DNA from: Locusta migratoria
Taxonomy: Eukaryota; Arthropoda; Insecta; Orthoptera; Acrididae
Assembly (NCBI GenBank): GCA_026315105.1
Contig: CM048755.1
Span: 216,120,333 to 216,184,332 of the forward strand
Direction: 5' to 3'
DNA length: 64,000 nt
Shown: piece by piece, positions 1 through 11,835 of the stretch
Position numbering within the stretch: the stretch's first letter is position 1
Layout of the letters: each line of letters starts with the position of its first letter
The notes under the pieces: model-generated
The model's database searches: none
Told to the model about the DNA's origin: nothing
The model's input: only the letters and a program-made list of their open reading frames with translations
Program-made: the position numbers and the translations under genes

Positions 1-232
1 TCAGCTAGATAGCATAGAGCCTGTACGACAACCACCATGGTGGGCACTCCACCGAGGGAACAGGACACTCTACAGCCAATGTGCTGTGTTAGAGCAATGT
101 GTTAGTGTCCAGAAATGGGTGCAGCATTTCATGTGGCGAGGGCAAAATGCCAGAAAATATACATGAGAGAAAGAAAAGATCGTGGCAACAGTTCCTAAAT
201 ACCCTTAATCGTTCCACAAAAAGCTCGCAAGT

Positions 233-2810
233 TTGGGAAGCCATCAGGAGGATCTCTGGGAGAGGAGAACAGTGTCCAGTGTCTGCTGTGATGGGGAATG
301 GTACTCTCCAGACCAGCCCGTGACACATTGCCCAGGTTATAGCAGTCTATTTTTCTACAGTTACTGCCACCGTTGGTTACGATCCAGCCGGGTGGCTTTT
401 GAGAGAGGTATTTTGGACTTTCAGTCCAGAATTGAAGAAGAATATAACTGCCCCTTCTCTATATGGGAGCTGGATTCGGCATTTTGTGTGGCTCGTGACA
501 CCTCACCAGGTCACGATGGTATCCACTGTAGCATGTTAAGACATCTCACAGAGCAGAACAAGGTAGTCCTTCTCAATCTTCTTAACTTTATCTGGACATC
601 TGGTCATTTCCCTGACTCGTGGAGGGAGGCTATTTTCATCCCCCTTTTAAAACCCAGTAGCCCAAGTAGTTATCGTAGCATCTCTCTGAATAGTTGTGTA
701 ACAAAGACCTTAGAGCAGATGGTTAACCTCCGCCTTGTCTGGATGCTGGAATCCAGGCAGCTCCTCAGCCGCTTTCAGTGTGGGTTCAGGAGCTATCGCT
801 CCACCTTTGATAGCCTGGCCTCCCTGGAGGTGGCTGTACAACAGGTTTTCCTGCTTCGGCCTCACCTTTTGGGTGTATTTTTTGATATTGAAAAGGTCTA
901 TGATACTACTTGGTGGCATCTTATCCTAAGGCAGCTCCGTGAATGGGGTTTTCATGATTGTCTTTCCTGTTTTATTCAGTCCTTCCTTTCTCCATGTTAT
1001 TTTAGATACCAAGTGAGAGACGCCCTTTCTGATCGCTTTGAGCAGGAGAACGGAGTCCCTCAAGGTAGTGTTTTAAGTGTGATGTTGTTTGCAATAGCCA
1101 TTAACAGTATTACTTTTGTCTTGAAAAGTCCTGTTGAGTGTTCTCTTTTTGTAGATGACTTCTGTCTTTTGCTCCTCTTCGAACCTAGCAACGACTACAC
1201 ATAAGTTGCTGCTCTTCAACGGCTGGATGAATTGGCAAAAAAGACTGGTTTTAACTTTCCCACCAACAAGTCTGTGTATGTCCTTTTTAACCGTTCATGT
1301 ACTGGTTTTAATTTATCTGAACTGCGGATGAGGGGCTCTGAGCTCACTTTTTAAAGACACTGAGGTTTCTAGGCCTCACCTTCAATTCCAAACTTACATG
1401 GTTGCCATACCTTAAGGACCTGAAAACTCGATGTCTGAAAGCACTGGCAATTTTAAAATGCCTCGGTCACACTTCTTGGGGATCAGACAGAATCTGTTTT
1501 CTTCGGTTTTAGAGCCTTCGTGCAATCCCGTCTTGATTACGGGTGCACAGTGTACAAGTTTGCATGTCCTTCTTATTTAAAGATGTTGGGCACGGTACAA
1601 CATGCAGGGATTCGACTGGCAACTGGCGCATTTAGGATGAACCCCATACCAAGTTTCTGTGTTGAGGCAGCAGAGCCGCCACTGTACATCAGGCAACGGC
1701 TGCTCATGGTGTGCCAGGCATATGTCGCTGTACACACCTTCCACACCAACATACCATATTGTTGCTCGGCCTTCATTGGAAAGGCTCTTTTACAATTGGC
1801 AACGAGTTATGAGGCCATATCGGATTCGTGCAAGGGATTGCCTTCTTGAAAAGATTGGCTGGCTTTAATGTTCAACACTGTGGCTAGAACAGGATTCCCC
1901 CTTGGCTTCTCCAGAGGCCCAGACTGGTTTGAGATATGATGATTTTCAGGAAAGATGAAACTTCTTATTTTTCTTTTCAGTCTGTGTTTTTTTAATGTTT
2001 TAGATAAACATCACGGCTTTACAGTGGTGTATACTGACGACTCCAAGCAAGGGGACTCTGTCAGTTGTTCCATTGTTTTTCCCAACAGTGTTGTTATGGT
2101 TTGCCTCCCTAACAGTTACTGTTTTTTTTTTTTTTTTTTTTTTTTTTTCTGCAGAGCTACACATAGTCTTCAAGACACTACAGCTAATATGTCCAATACA
2201 GGGAAAAAGATTTCTGATCTGATCTGATTCACTCAGTGCTCTGCAGTTGTTGGAAGACCTCTATTCATCGGTAACTTTGCAGCAGCAAATCCATAATGAA
2301 CCGTTCTTCCTCAAACATCGTGGGAACGTGGTGTCGTTTTGCTGGATGCTGGGGAAAGTTGGTATTCAGGGCAATGAAGCTGATCGGGCTGCCAAAGAGG
2401 CTTGTAGTGCGCTTGAAGTGACAACGTGCCCAATTCCCCTGCAGAACATCACTTCTTTGTTAAGACAGCGGTCGCTGGAATTGTGGGAGGACAAATGGCT
2501 TTCAGTGGCTAACAACAAACTATGGTTGCTGAATCCGTCTGTCCCTCGCGATCCTCCTCCTGTCCCCTAAAGAGGGAAGAAGTAGCCCTTACGCGCCTCT
2601 GAATCTGGCATTGCCCATTTACACAAGGTTTCTTATTCTGACAAGAGGAGCCGCCGATCTGTGATACTTGTGGCGTGCAGATAACTGTCTGCCATATTTT
2701 AATTGAGTGTGCTTTATTTGATGCTGATAGGGTCGCTGCGAATCTTGGTGTAGATAGACATCGATTTCAGGTAATGGTGAAACAAGTGTGAGTGAAGTTT
2801 TAAAATTTTG
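233..2810 (+). pseudogene. Broken ORF2 (reverse transcriptase / RNase H) of the I-like LINE
   Basis: Between about 415 and 1204 one frame reads through the fingers and palm of a LINE reverse transcriptase. It shows SPGHDGIH, FFDIEKVYDTTW, GVPQGSVLS and LFVDDFC, where the usual Ala of the (F/Y)ADD box is Val. Reading then moves to other frames: a thumb segment with QSRLDYG at 1520-1850, an RNase H start with VYTDDS (normally YTDGS) near 2030, an RNase H end with GIQGNEADRAAKEA near 2365-2400, and a final CDTCG...CHILIEC finger near 2660-2715. Frameshifts, stops and a poly-T run at 2122-2148 break it. It is a dead copy. The family assignment rests on its likeness to the 3507-9456 element. Confidence 0.8.
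2122..2148. repeat. Poly-T tract
   Basis: A run of 27 T lies inside the RNase H region of the decayed LINE and interrupts its reading frame. Confidence 0.95.
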
Positions 2811-3405
2811 TGACTTGACTTGTCTCAACTCTGGCATAAGCTTTTAGGCTGGCGGTTTTAATATGTTGCTGAGTGGCTGGCTCACCCTTTTCTATCACCG
2901 TGGTAAGCTAGCCATGATCATCTGCTTATTTCTTTTCACTATCCTTCTGACCTTTCTTTGGGATACTCTTTTCATCTTCACCTCTAACATTTACTGTTTG
3001 TGTTTTACGTCAGTTTCTCATGTTAGCAGTTGGATTGCTCTCGTTTATTTTATTTTGTTTGTTCACATTCCTTGCATCTTAACTTTCTTAATTTGTCCGG
3101 GCACCCAAAACCCCATATCCGTCCATCCAGCCATCCATCTATCCATCCAGTCAACATTGCCACTTCTCCAAATCTACAAAAAGTAGATATGTAGGTTTGC
3201 CTTTTCTTAATCTATCTTCCAAGATAAGCCGTAAAGTGAGTATTGCCTCCTGTGTTCCTACATTTCTCCTGAATCCACACTGATCTTCCCCAGCGTTAGC
3301 TTCTACAGGCTTTTCCATCCTTCTGTAAATAATTCGTGTTAGTATTTTGCAACCATGAATTATTAAACTGATGATTCTGTAATTTTCATGCCTGTCTGCA
3401 TCTGC

Positions 3406-3432
3406 TTTTTTTTTTTTTTTTTTTTTTTTTTT
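3406..3432. repeat. Poly-T tract
   Basis: A run of 27 T within the RT part of the antisense RTE element, probably expanded after insertion. Confidence 0.95.
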
Positions 3433-3494
3433 GGAATGGGGATTATAACATTTTTCTTAAAGTCTGAGGGTACTTCACCTGTCTCATACATCTT

Positions 3495-3506
3495 ACACAC
3501 CAGGTG
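3495..3506. repeat. Left target-site duplication of the I-like LINE
   Basis: The 12-bp string ACACACCAGGTG occurs here and again, identical, at 9457-9468. Removing 3507-9468 restores the continuous RTE sequence. Part of the right copy could be shared with the (AAC)n tail, so the true duplication may be a few bases shorter. Confidence 0.9.
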
Positions 3507-3899
3507 CCCCTCAGGGGCTCAGCATTAATTTGCTGAGTACAGGCTTGGCGAACCCGGGGTCCTGAGCCGTGGGCTGTGTCGCGCCAACAGTCCGCTACAC
3601 CGTAAGCTCTGTGCGTGCTTCAACGACCATCGTTCGGCGCGACGGTGGAACGTTGTACGTTTCAGAGCCCGGGGATCTTGGCTTAATCGCCCGGGTCGCG
3701 AGGATGGTACAAACCTCTCTAAAAAAAAACCCAATCTCAAGGTGTGCTACGTGCCGAGATGAATGGCTGTTGAGGTTGAACAGCCACTAGTGAGCAACCT
3801 CTGAGGAACCTGCCGCACCTCAGTTGTATAAAGCTTACCCAGGCAAGTGGGGCTCTGCCTGGGTGGACCTTTAGTTCCCTAGCTGCTCGTGGGATCAGG

Positions 3900-5408
3900 A
3901 TGAAACGAGCAATCAATAGAGTCGCCACACGCAAACCTGGCGTCTCTAAGCGTGGAAGAAACGAGTACAATGCTGCAGAGTACGATCCCCAAACGTTCCC
4001 TTCCCTGGCTACACCATGGGAGGAACGTCGGGCAAGAAAGCAGGGTGAGGCTTATGCCCCTAAATATCTAGTTTGTACCTGCACTGATGGGGACTCTTTT
4101 AAGACAACTAAGCCCTTGTTCTTCGTCGAAAACTTGGAGGACAAGTATGGTGAGGTGGAAGGGATGTCTAAGATGCGGTCAGAGTCTGTCTTAATAACGT
4201 CGTCATCCCCAGCCCAGTCACGGGCACTGCTTGCCTGTGACAAGCTGGGTGATGTTTCCGTTACCATTACGCCGCACAAGACCCTAAACATGGTACAGGG
4301 TATCATCTTTCATAAAGACCTCTTGCTGCAGTCAGATGACGAATTGCGTGCCAATTTAGAACTGCGGGGAGTACATTTTATTAGGCGAGTCCATAGGGGT
4401 CCGAAGGACAATAGGGTCGCGACCGGTGCCTTCATCATCTTGGCTTTCGAGAGTGATTCATTGCCCGAGAAGGTCAAGGTGATGGTCTACCGGATCGACG
4501 TAAAGCCCTACGTTCCTCCCCCTATGCGCTGTTTTAAGTGCTGGAGGTTTGGGCATATGTCCTCCCGATGTGATGCCAATCCTACATGTCGGGAGTGCGG
4601 ACGTGCTGTCCATCCGAACGTCCCCTGCACCCCTCCTCCAGTATGTGTTAATTGTGGCCAAAACCACTCCCGTTGCTCGCCTGTCTGCACAGTTCTGCAC
4701 CAAGAAAGAAAGATCATTGAGTACAAGACCAGAGACCGACTGACGTACTCAGAGGCAAAGAAGTAGTACCATAAGCTCCACCCTGTGCGCCAGGTCAACA
4801 CCTATGCTACAGCAGCCTCACTGTCATCCTCCACTGTGCCTATGAACCAGTCAGTGCAATCCGTACCAGTGGGCTCCCAGGCCCAACAAAATGTCCCTGC
4901 CCCCTTACCAGCTGGGGGCGCTTCCTCTTCGGTGGCTCCCACACTTTTCACCGTGGGAGCAACACCCGCTAAATCATCGGGGACGCGAGTCCCCACCTCT
5001 AAGCCGGAGAAGGAGAAGCCTTCTCCGGCCCCTCTCGCTGAGAAGGGGACACCCCCTTCCGTGGCTACTCAGAGCGCTCCGGAGGATCCTGGCCGCCGGC
5101 CTACAGATCCACAACCTGCCGGTCGACGAGCTTCTTGCTCTTCTTCCGTCCCAGATGCCACTTCTGGGAAGCCCTCTCGGCCCAGCAAACCAAAGGGCCA
5201 GCGAGAGGAGGAGGAGAAGAAGAAGAGAAACAAGAAAAAAGAATGTTCGGTGGCTTCAAAGCGACAACCACCCACATCCTCTTCTTCAGAGGATGAAGTC
5301 GAGATCCTCGCATCTCCTGAGGATCTCGCAATTACTGATTCCCCAGAAACTAAGATCTCTGGTTCTGTGGATTCAGAGCGCGTGGTAGCAGATGATCCAA
5401 TGGAGTGA
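3900..5408 (+). CDS. LINE ORF1, gag-like nucleic-acid-binding protein (one internal stop)
   Basis: ORF1 proteins coat the LINE RNA and carry it back to the chromosome. One frame runs from ATG 3900 to TGA 5406-5408 (502 codons) and is broken only by TAG at 4764-4766. Residues 1-60 are basic. The middle part (about 60-205) resembles the folded RNA-binding region that precedes the knuckles in jockey/I-type ORF1 proteins. Three zinc knuckles follow from residue 211: CX2CX4HX4C, CX2CX4HX4C and a variant CX2CX3HX6C. After the stop position the rest (about 296-502) is low complexity: Ser/Pro/Ala rich, then a Glu-Lys block and an acidic Ser-rich end. The start was chosen as the first ATG of the open frame. 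Confidence 0.88.
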
Positions 5409-5426
5409 TCTGCTCCTTTATTCATC

Positions 5427-8400
5427 ATGGCGGTACAGCCGGGAGATAACATCATCCTCCAGTGGAATTGTGGTGGCTTTTTCCACCACCTGCCTGAGCT
5501 ACGACAGCTTCTCAGCCAAACACCTGCTTTCTGTATCGCTGTTCAGGAAACATGGTTTCCAGCGATGCGGTCCCCTTCCCTTCGAGGCTACCGGGGCTAT
5601 TTTAAAAATCGCTCTATCTATGGCAGAGTTTCCGGTGGAGTCTGCGTCTATGTCCTAGCCACTGTCCCGAGCGCTGCCGTGCCTCTTCAAACGCCACTAG
5701 AGGCGGTTGCTGTTCGGCTCCGGGCAGTGCAAGACATTACCATATGTTCGCTCTACCTCCCGCCTAATGAGGTTGTCTCTCCTGTAGACCTCGCTGCCTT
5801 GGTCACCCAACTTCCCCCACCCTTCCTTCTTTTGGGGGATTTCAATGCCCACCACACTTTGTGGGGTGGCACACAGACTTCGGCACGGAGTAAAGATGTT
5901 GAGACTCTACTGACGCAGCTGAACATCTGCCTCCTAAACACTGGTGCTGCTACGCACTTTAGCGTGGCACACGGTACATTCTCTGCCATAGATCTGTCTG
6001 TCTGTAGCCCAAGCCTGCTTCCGCACTTCACTTGGAGGGTCCACGATGACCTGTGTGGCAGCGACCATTTTCCTATCTTCCTGTCGCTCCCACAGTGCCC
6101 ACCTGCTGACCGTCTGCCTCGCTGGTCCCTCCATAGGGCCAACTGGCCAGCATATTCCATAGCCGCTGTGCTTCCCTCTCCTCTTCTGGCTGATATCGAT
6201 ACCGCTGTTCAGCAGGTCACACGTGCCATCATTTCTGCTGCCGAGAACACCGTTCCCCTCTCACGTGGATCACTCCACCGTAAGTCAGTGCCCTGGTGGA
6301 CGCCGGAGATAGCTGAGGCCATCCGGGAACGTCTGCGAGCACTACAGCGCCACCGACGCCACCCTTGTGTCGAACATCTTGTTGCCTTCAAGCGTCTCCG
6401 TGCACGGGCACGGCGATTGATCCAGCAAAGCAAGAGGGCCTCCTGGGAGCGCTATGTCGCCTCCATTGGCTCCCGAGCATCACCTTCACGGGTATGGTCG
6501 CAAGTTCGACGCCTCTTTGGCCACCGCCCACCAGTGGGACTTCCGTGTCTCAGCATTCAGGGTACGATTTGCACTGACCCTCTCATAGTAGCTGAACATT
6601 TGGCACACCACTATGCTTGCACCTCAGCGACCGCTGCATATGATGCGGATTTCCGCGCCCTTAAAGAGCGCACAGAGCAAAAACAGATATCCTTTCGAAC
6701 GCGACGCCAGGAAATCTACAACATCCCTTTCAGCGAATGGGAGTTCGAAAGCGCCCTTGCCGCATGCCCGGCCACGTCCCCTGGACCCGACCGCATTCAT
6801 AGTCAGTTCCTCCGACATCTATCAGCGGACTCTAAACGCCAACTTCTCTCCTTGCTGAATCGTCTCTGGGTTGAGGGTGTCTTCCCGTCCCAATGGCGGG
6901 ATAGCATCGTCATCCCAGTGATGAAGCCTGGGGCTGATCCACAGGTGGCTGATAGTTACCGCCCAATCAGCCTCACCAACGTTCCGTGTAAACTCCTCGA
7001 ACGGATGGTGAGTCGGAGGCTTATGTGGATCCTTGAGGACCGGGGACTCCTGGCCCCACAACAGAGTGGCTTCCGTCGTGGCCGCTCCGCTATCGATAAT
7101 CTCGTGTCACTGGAGTCGGCCATCCGTACATCCTTCACACGCCACGAACATCTGGTTGCTGTATTCTTTGACCTGCGAAAAGCGTACGACACCACCTGGC
7201 GCCACCACATACTGTCTACGCTGTACGACTGGGTCTTACGTGGTCCGCTTCCTGTATTCATACAGAATTTTCTCGCGCAACGGTCTTTTTGTGTTCGTAT
7301 TGGTTCCTGTTTCAGCTCCCCTCACTATCAAGAAAACGGTGTCCCACAGGGATCCGTTCTTAGCGTCCCTTTATTTTTGGTCGCTATCAATGGTCTTGCT
7401 ACTGCTGTGGGGTCATCGGTTTACACCTCGTTGTATGCCGATGACTTCTGCATGTATTGCAGTTCCACTAGCATTGGCGTTGCTGAACGGCGGTTGCAGA
7501 TAGCTATTCGAAAGGCGCAGTCGTGGGCGTTTACTCATGGTTTTAAATTTTCCGCTACGAAAACCCAGGTGATGCATTTCTGTCGGCGTCGGGCGGTCCA
7601 TCCTGAACCCGAACTGTATCTCGCTGATGACCTGCTGCGTGTTGAAGAGACGCACCGTTTTTTAGGCATGTTGTTCGACAACCGTCTCACCTGGGTGCCA
7701 CACCTTCGCAAGCTCAAACAAAAGTGCTGGCGACACCTTAATATTCTACGCTGTGTAAGCCATACTGTTTGGGGAGCGTCACGCCCAACACTCCTGCAAC
7801 TTTATAAGGCGCTCACCCAGTCGCGCCTAGACTATGGCTGCGTAGTATATGATTCGGCTGCACCTTCAGCACTGCAAACATTAGAACCAGTCTTACATTC
7901 TGGAGTTCGTTTGGCGACAGGGGCTTTCCGCACGAGCCCTGTGACAAGCCTACTAGTTGAAGCTGGTGTCCTTCCTGTGCAGTTCCGCCGGCAGCACCTG
8001 CTGGCTTCGTACGTTGCCCATGTTAAGGCCTTGCCACACCATCCGAACCACCGGCTTCTTTTTCCAGGCGCTGCACTCCCTACCCCTCCAAGACGATCTC
8101 GGTCGGGTTACCCAATATCGGTCCGCGATCGTTCTCTACTTTCGTCCCTCGAATCCCAACCACTCGCCACTTTCCACTATTCCTTTCAAACCCCTCCTTG
8201 GTCCATCCCCCGTTTGCAGCTTTGTCTGGATCTGTCCAATAGATCAAAGGACTCAGTTTCTCCAACGCAACTCCGACACCAGTTCCTGGATCTCATCAGC
8301 TCTTTCCGTGATGCTGTAGCCATCTATACTGATGGGTCCCTAGCTGATGGTCGTGCTGGGTATGCATGTCTCCATGTCGAACAACATTCATTGCCCCGTG

Positions 8401-9089
8401 AAAGTAGTGTCTTCACTGCAGAGCTGGTCGCTATCCTCAAGGCTCTAGAGCACCTCCGAGCCTGCCCCAGGGGGTCATTTGTCATCTGTAGTGACACCCT
8501 GAGTGGCTTGCAGGCACTCGACCAGTTCTTCCCTCGTCACCCGTTAGTGCAGTCCATTCAAGACACTACTTACTCTCTTGGCAAATCTGGCCGATGTGTG
8601 GTCTTCCTGTGGACCCCTGGCCACGTCGGCATACCGGGGAATGAACGTGTTGGCCAAACAGGCCACCACTGCGCCTCCCTTCACCATTGGCGTCATGGAA
8701 TCAGACCTCAGGCTATCATTGCACAAGAAGGTGCGTGATGCTTGGAGTGCCGAATGGTCTACCATGAGTGGAACAAGCAAGCTCCGAGCAGTGAAGCTAT
8801 CCACAACTCTGTGGAAGTCTTCACTGCGGCCCATATGTCGAGAGTCAGTTGTCCTCTGCCGCCTCCGAATTGGGCATACCTGGCTGACCCATGGTCATCT
8901 CCTCCACCGTGTCGGTGTGGAGCAGCGCTGACAGTTGTCCATCTTCTGATGGACTGCCCAGTTTTAGCTACATTGCGCCAGTCTTTTAACCTACCAGACG
9001 CGCTACCTTTAGTTTTAGGCGACGATGCCTCCACGGCTCATTCTGTTTTAAGTTTTATTCGCGCCACTGGTTTTTACAACTCCATCTAG
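5427..9089 (+). CDS. LINE ORF2: AP endonuclease, reverse transcriptase, RNase H (two compensating frameshifts)
   Basis: This is the polyprotein that nicks the target DNA and copies the element RNA there. It starts 18 bp after ORF1. The endonuclease (about residues 5-220) shows QWNCGG, QETWF, GDFN at 137-140 and SDHFP at 212-216. The reverse transcriptase shows SYRPISL, FFDLRKAYDTTW, GVPQGSVLS and YADD near 670-673. RNase H shows YTDGS (Asp 969), TAEL, SDTLSG and WTPGHVGIPGNE. The frame breaks just after GNE, near 8645-8655, continues in the next frame (KQATT... HTWLTHGHLL), and returns to the first frame near 8905-8912 for the terminal CRCG...HLLMDC finger and the stop at 9087-9089. The expected total is about 1220 residues. 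The last catalytic Asp of RNase H falls at the break. Confidence 0.9.
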
Positions 9090-9456
9090 TGGTGGGTACT
9101 ATAGCCTGATTATTCAGGTCCCCACCTATACGGCGATTTTAAACCCTTTTAAGACCCTTCTGTAATTTACCGAGGGGTTTTTAGTGTGTGAAGTATGGCT
9201 GGCTCATCCTGTTTTTTCTCTGTGATCAGCCAGTCGTGTTTTTCTGCTGTCCAGCTTTAGCTTAGATCTCGACTTCCCTATTGTGTCTCTTCCTTTTGTG
9301 TTGTCAGCGAATTCTCCAATGTCAGCTTACCCCATTTGTGAGTTTTCATCTTCGAAGCTGTGTTTTACTTTTTATACTCTTGACAGAGGACTCTTAGCTA
9401 GGAACAGGGGACTGATGACCTAGCTGTTTAGTCCCCTTAAAACAACAACAACAACA

Positions 9457-9468
9457 ACACACCAGGTG
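9457..9468. repeat. Right target-site duplication of the I-like LINE
   Basis: ACACACCAGGTG, identical to 3495-3506, directly after the (AAC)n tail. The interrupted RTE element resumes here. Confidence 0.88.
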
Positions 9469-10110
9469 AAACAGTTTTGTCATGACTGCTTCTCCCATAG
9501 ACTTCAGTAGCTCTGAGGGAATGTCATCTACTCCAGGGCCTTGCTTTGACTTAGGTCTTTCAGTGCTCTGTCAAATTCTTCTCTCTGTATAGTATCTCCT
9601 ATTTATTTATCATCTACTTCTTCTTCCCTTCCTACAATATTGTCTCTAATTTCATTTCCTTTATAGAGCCCTTCTAATATTCTGTCCACCTTTCAGCTTT
9701 CTCATCTTTGCTGGCAACTGGTTTTCCATCTGAGTTCTTGATATTCATAGAGCTGTGTTTCTTGTCTCCAGATGTTTTATTATTATTATTTTTTTATTTT
9801 TTATTTTGCTGTAGGCAGTATCTATTTTCCCCCTATTTATACATACTTCTACTGACTTGCATTTGCCTTGTAGCCACTCCTGCTTAGCCATTTTGTACTT
9901 CCTGTCAATCTTGTTTCTTAATCACCTGTACTCCATTTTGCCTGTTTCATTTACTGCATTTTTATAATTTCTCCTTTCATCACTTAATTTTAGCATTTCC
10001 TGTGATATCCAAGGTTTTTTTTGTAGATCTTGCCTTCCTACCTATTTTGTCCTCTGCTGTCATCACTATTTCCTCTCTCAATGCTACCCTTTCATCTTCT
10101 ACTGTTTTAT

Positions 10111-10125
10111 CCCCCCCCCCCCCCC
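10111..10125. repeat. Poly-C tract
   Basis: A run of 15 C (15 G on the coding strand of the RTE element), which breaks its endonuclease/pre-RT frame. Confidence 0.95.
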
Positions 10126-11177
10126 GTTTCTGTCAATTGTTGCCTAAAGCTCCCCCTGAAATTTTCTAGAACTTCAGGTTCCTTCAGTTTATCCAGGTGC
10201 CATTTCCTTATTTTCCTACCTTTCTGCAGTTTTTTGTTTCAGCCTACAATTCATGACCAATAAGATATGATCTGGGTCTGCCTTATAGTTTAAAACCTGG
10301 TTTCGAGATCTATGTATTACCATTATAAAATCTATCTGTCTGGTGTCTTCTAGTCTCTTCCATATATACAACCTTCTTTCATGATTCTTAAACAAGGTGT
10401 TCATTATAACTAAATTATGTTCCGAGCAAAATTCTACCATGTGGCTTCCTCTTTCATTTCTTTTGCCCAGTCCATATTCACTTACTACCTTCTCTTCCTT
10501 TCCTTTTCCTACGACCGAATCCCAGTCTCTCATAACAGTTAAGTTTTCTTCTCCCTTAATTGTGAATAATTTCCTCTACCTTCTCATGTATTTCTTCAAT
10601 GTCCTCATCATCTGCAGAGCTAATTGGCATATAAACCTGTACTACTGTGGTCGGTGTTGGCTTCGTATATATCTTAACTGTGGTAATACGATCACTGTGC
10701 TGCTCATAATAGTTTACCTGCATTCCTATTTTCTTATTCATTATCAGTCCTACTCCTGTAATACCCCTGACTGATATTGTATTTATAATCATGTATTAAC
10801 CTGACCAGAAATCCTGTTCCTCTTTCCACCGAACTTCACAAATCCCCACTATGTCTAACTTCAACCTACCCATTTCTCTTTTTAAATTTTCTAATCTCCC
10901 TACCCGATTAAGGGATCTAACATTCCACACTGGGATCCATAGAATGCCAATGTTGTCTTTCCTGATGATGACATTTTCGTGAGTAGTCCCCACCCAGAAA
11001 TGTGAATGGGGGACTATTTTACCTCCGGAATATTTTACACAAGAGGATGCCATCATCATATATTCATACAGTAGAGCTGCATGTCCTCGGAAAGATTAAC
11101 GACTGTAGTTCCCCCGACTTGCTTTCGGCCATTCGCAGTAACTGTGTGGCAAAGCTCAGTTAATCATCCAGACTGTT

Positions 11178-11656
11178 TCCAGAATGAAACTTTCACTCTG
11201 CAGCGGAGTGTGCGCTGATATGAAACTTCCTGGCAGATTAAAATTGTGTGCCGGAACCGGGACTCGAACCTGGGACCTTTGCCTTTCGCGGGCAAGCGCA
11301 CTACCGACTGTGCTATCCCGACACGATTCACGATGCCGCCTCACAACTTTACTTCCGCCAGTACCTCGCCTCCTACTTTCCAAACTTCACAGAAGCTCTC
11401 CTGCGAACCATGCAAGACTAAGCCATGTCTCCACCATATCCTTTCTTCCAGGAGTGCTAGTCTTGCCAGTTTCGCAGGAGAGCTTCTGTGAAGTTTGGAA
11501 AGTAGGAGGCGAGGTACTGGCGGAAGTAAAGTTGTGAGGCGGCATCGTGAATCGTGTCGGGATAGCACAGTCGGTAGTGCGCTTGCCCGCGAAAGGCAAA
11601 GGTCCCAGGTTCGAGTCCCGGTTCCGGCACACAATTTTAATCTGCCAGGAAGTTTC
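11178..11656. mobile_element. Head-to-head pair of tRNA-derived SINE units (palindrome)
   Basis: A minus-oriented unit (about 11178-11425) is followed by a plus-oriented unit (about 11426-11656). The two arms are almost identical over roughly 200 bp and meet near 11440. Each arm carries a tRNA-like head (B-box GGTTCGAGTCC, A-box-like core with AGC-CAG-GGTAG features) at about 11256-11327 (-) and 11556-11628 (+). The block is flanked by ATCCAGACTGTT at 11166-11177 and 11657-11668, so it apparently entered the RTE leader as one unit. Open frames seen on both strands here come from the palindrome and are not genes. Confidence 0.85.
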
Positions 11657-11835
11657 ATCCAGACTGTTGCTCCTGTAACTACTGAAACGGTTGCCCCTCT
11701 TCAGGAACCACACGTTTGATGGCCTCTTCATAGATACCCCTTCGTTGTGGTTGCACCTACAGTGCGGCTATTTATATTGTTGAGGCACACATGCCACTCC
11801 ACCTTAGTAATGTCTGTAGTTCATGGGGGTATCGA

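Larger units (their letters stand above)
1..3180 (+). mobile_element. Degraded I-like non-LTR retrotransposon (5' end outside window)
   Basis: The stretch holds reverse transcriptase, RNase H and C-terminal Cys-His segments in the same order as in the nearly intact element at 3507-9456, and with closely similar wording of the motifs. It is an older, more decayed relative of that element. The 5' part lies outside the window. The 3' non-coding region from about 2810 is T-rich and ends near a short CCAT-type simple repeat at 3120-3150. The RTE-type LINE on the opposite strand starts about 3190. No target duplication can be seen because the left end is missing. Confidence 0.8.
3507..9456 (+). mobile_element. 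Full-length I-superfamily-like LINE retrotransposon
   Basis: The element is about 5.95 kb: a 5' leader (3507-3899), ORF1 (3900-5408), ORF2 (5427-9089), a 3' UTR of about 350 bp and an (AAC)n tail at about 9439-9456. It has a perfect 12-bp target duplication. ORF2 order is endonuclease, reverse transcriptase, RNase H, Cys-His finger. A gag-like ORF1 with three zinc knuckles plus an RNase H domain fits the I-type group of non-LTR elements; exact clade placement would need a tree. Damage is light: one nonsense codon in ORF1 and two frameshifts in ORF2, so it is a young but disabled copy unless these are assembly errors. Confidence 0.9.
3190..11835 (-). mobile_element. RTE-type LINE, antisense, split by two later insertions
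   Basis: The flanks 3190-3506 and 9457-11835 together read, on the minus strand, as one RTE-type element. The part at 10796-11059 encodes the start of the endonuclease (VRSLNR, DIVGICEVRW). The part at 10216-10533 encodes a later endonuclease piece, and 9469-10210 plus 3190-3494 match the pre-RT and RT region of the second copy at 53585-54770. The region 11060-11835 behaves as its 5' leader. It is split by the I-like LINE at 3507-9456 and by the SINE pair at 11178-11656. The frame is broken many times, including by homopolymers at 3406-3432 (T) and 10111-10125 (C). Confidence 0.8.

Noticed and set aside
4891..5388. 165-residue Arg/Leu/Pro-rich frame inside LINE ORF1
   Set aside because: It is an out-of-frame shadow of the Ser/Pro-rich ORF1 tail.
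10030..10774. Plus-strand frames rich in Pro, Ser and Phe
   Set aside because: They are antisense to the RTE endonuclease region, whose minus-strand motifs are clear.
11556..11628. tRNA gene
   Set aside because: The B-box and A-box-like parts are good, but the unit sits in a dispersed SINE with a non-tRNA body and tail and recurs at 11256, 45470, 45771, 45985, 47440, 61104 and 61385. It is a SINE head.
11184..11731. Several overlapping 75-117 residue frames on both strands
   Set aside because: They result from the SINE palindrome, and the same peptides occur at every SINE copy.
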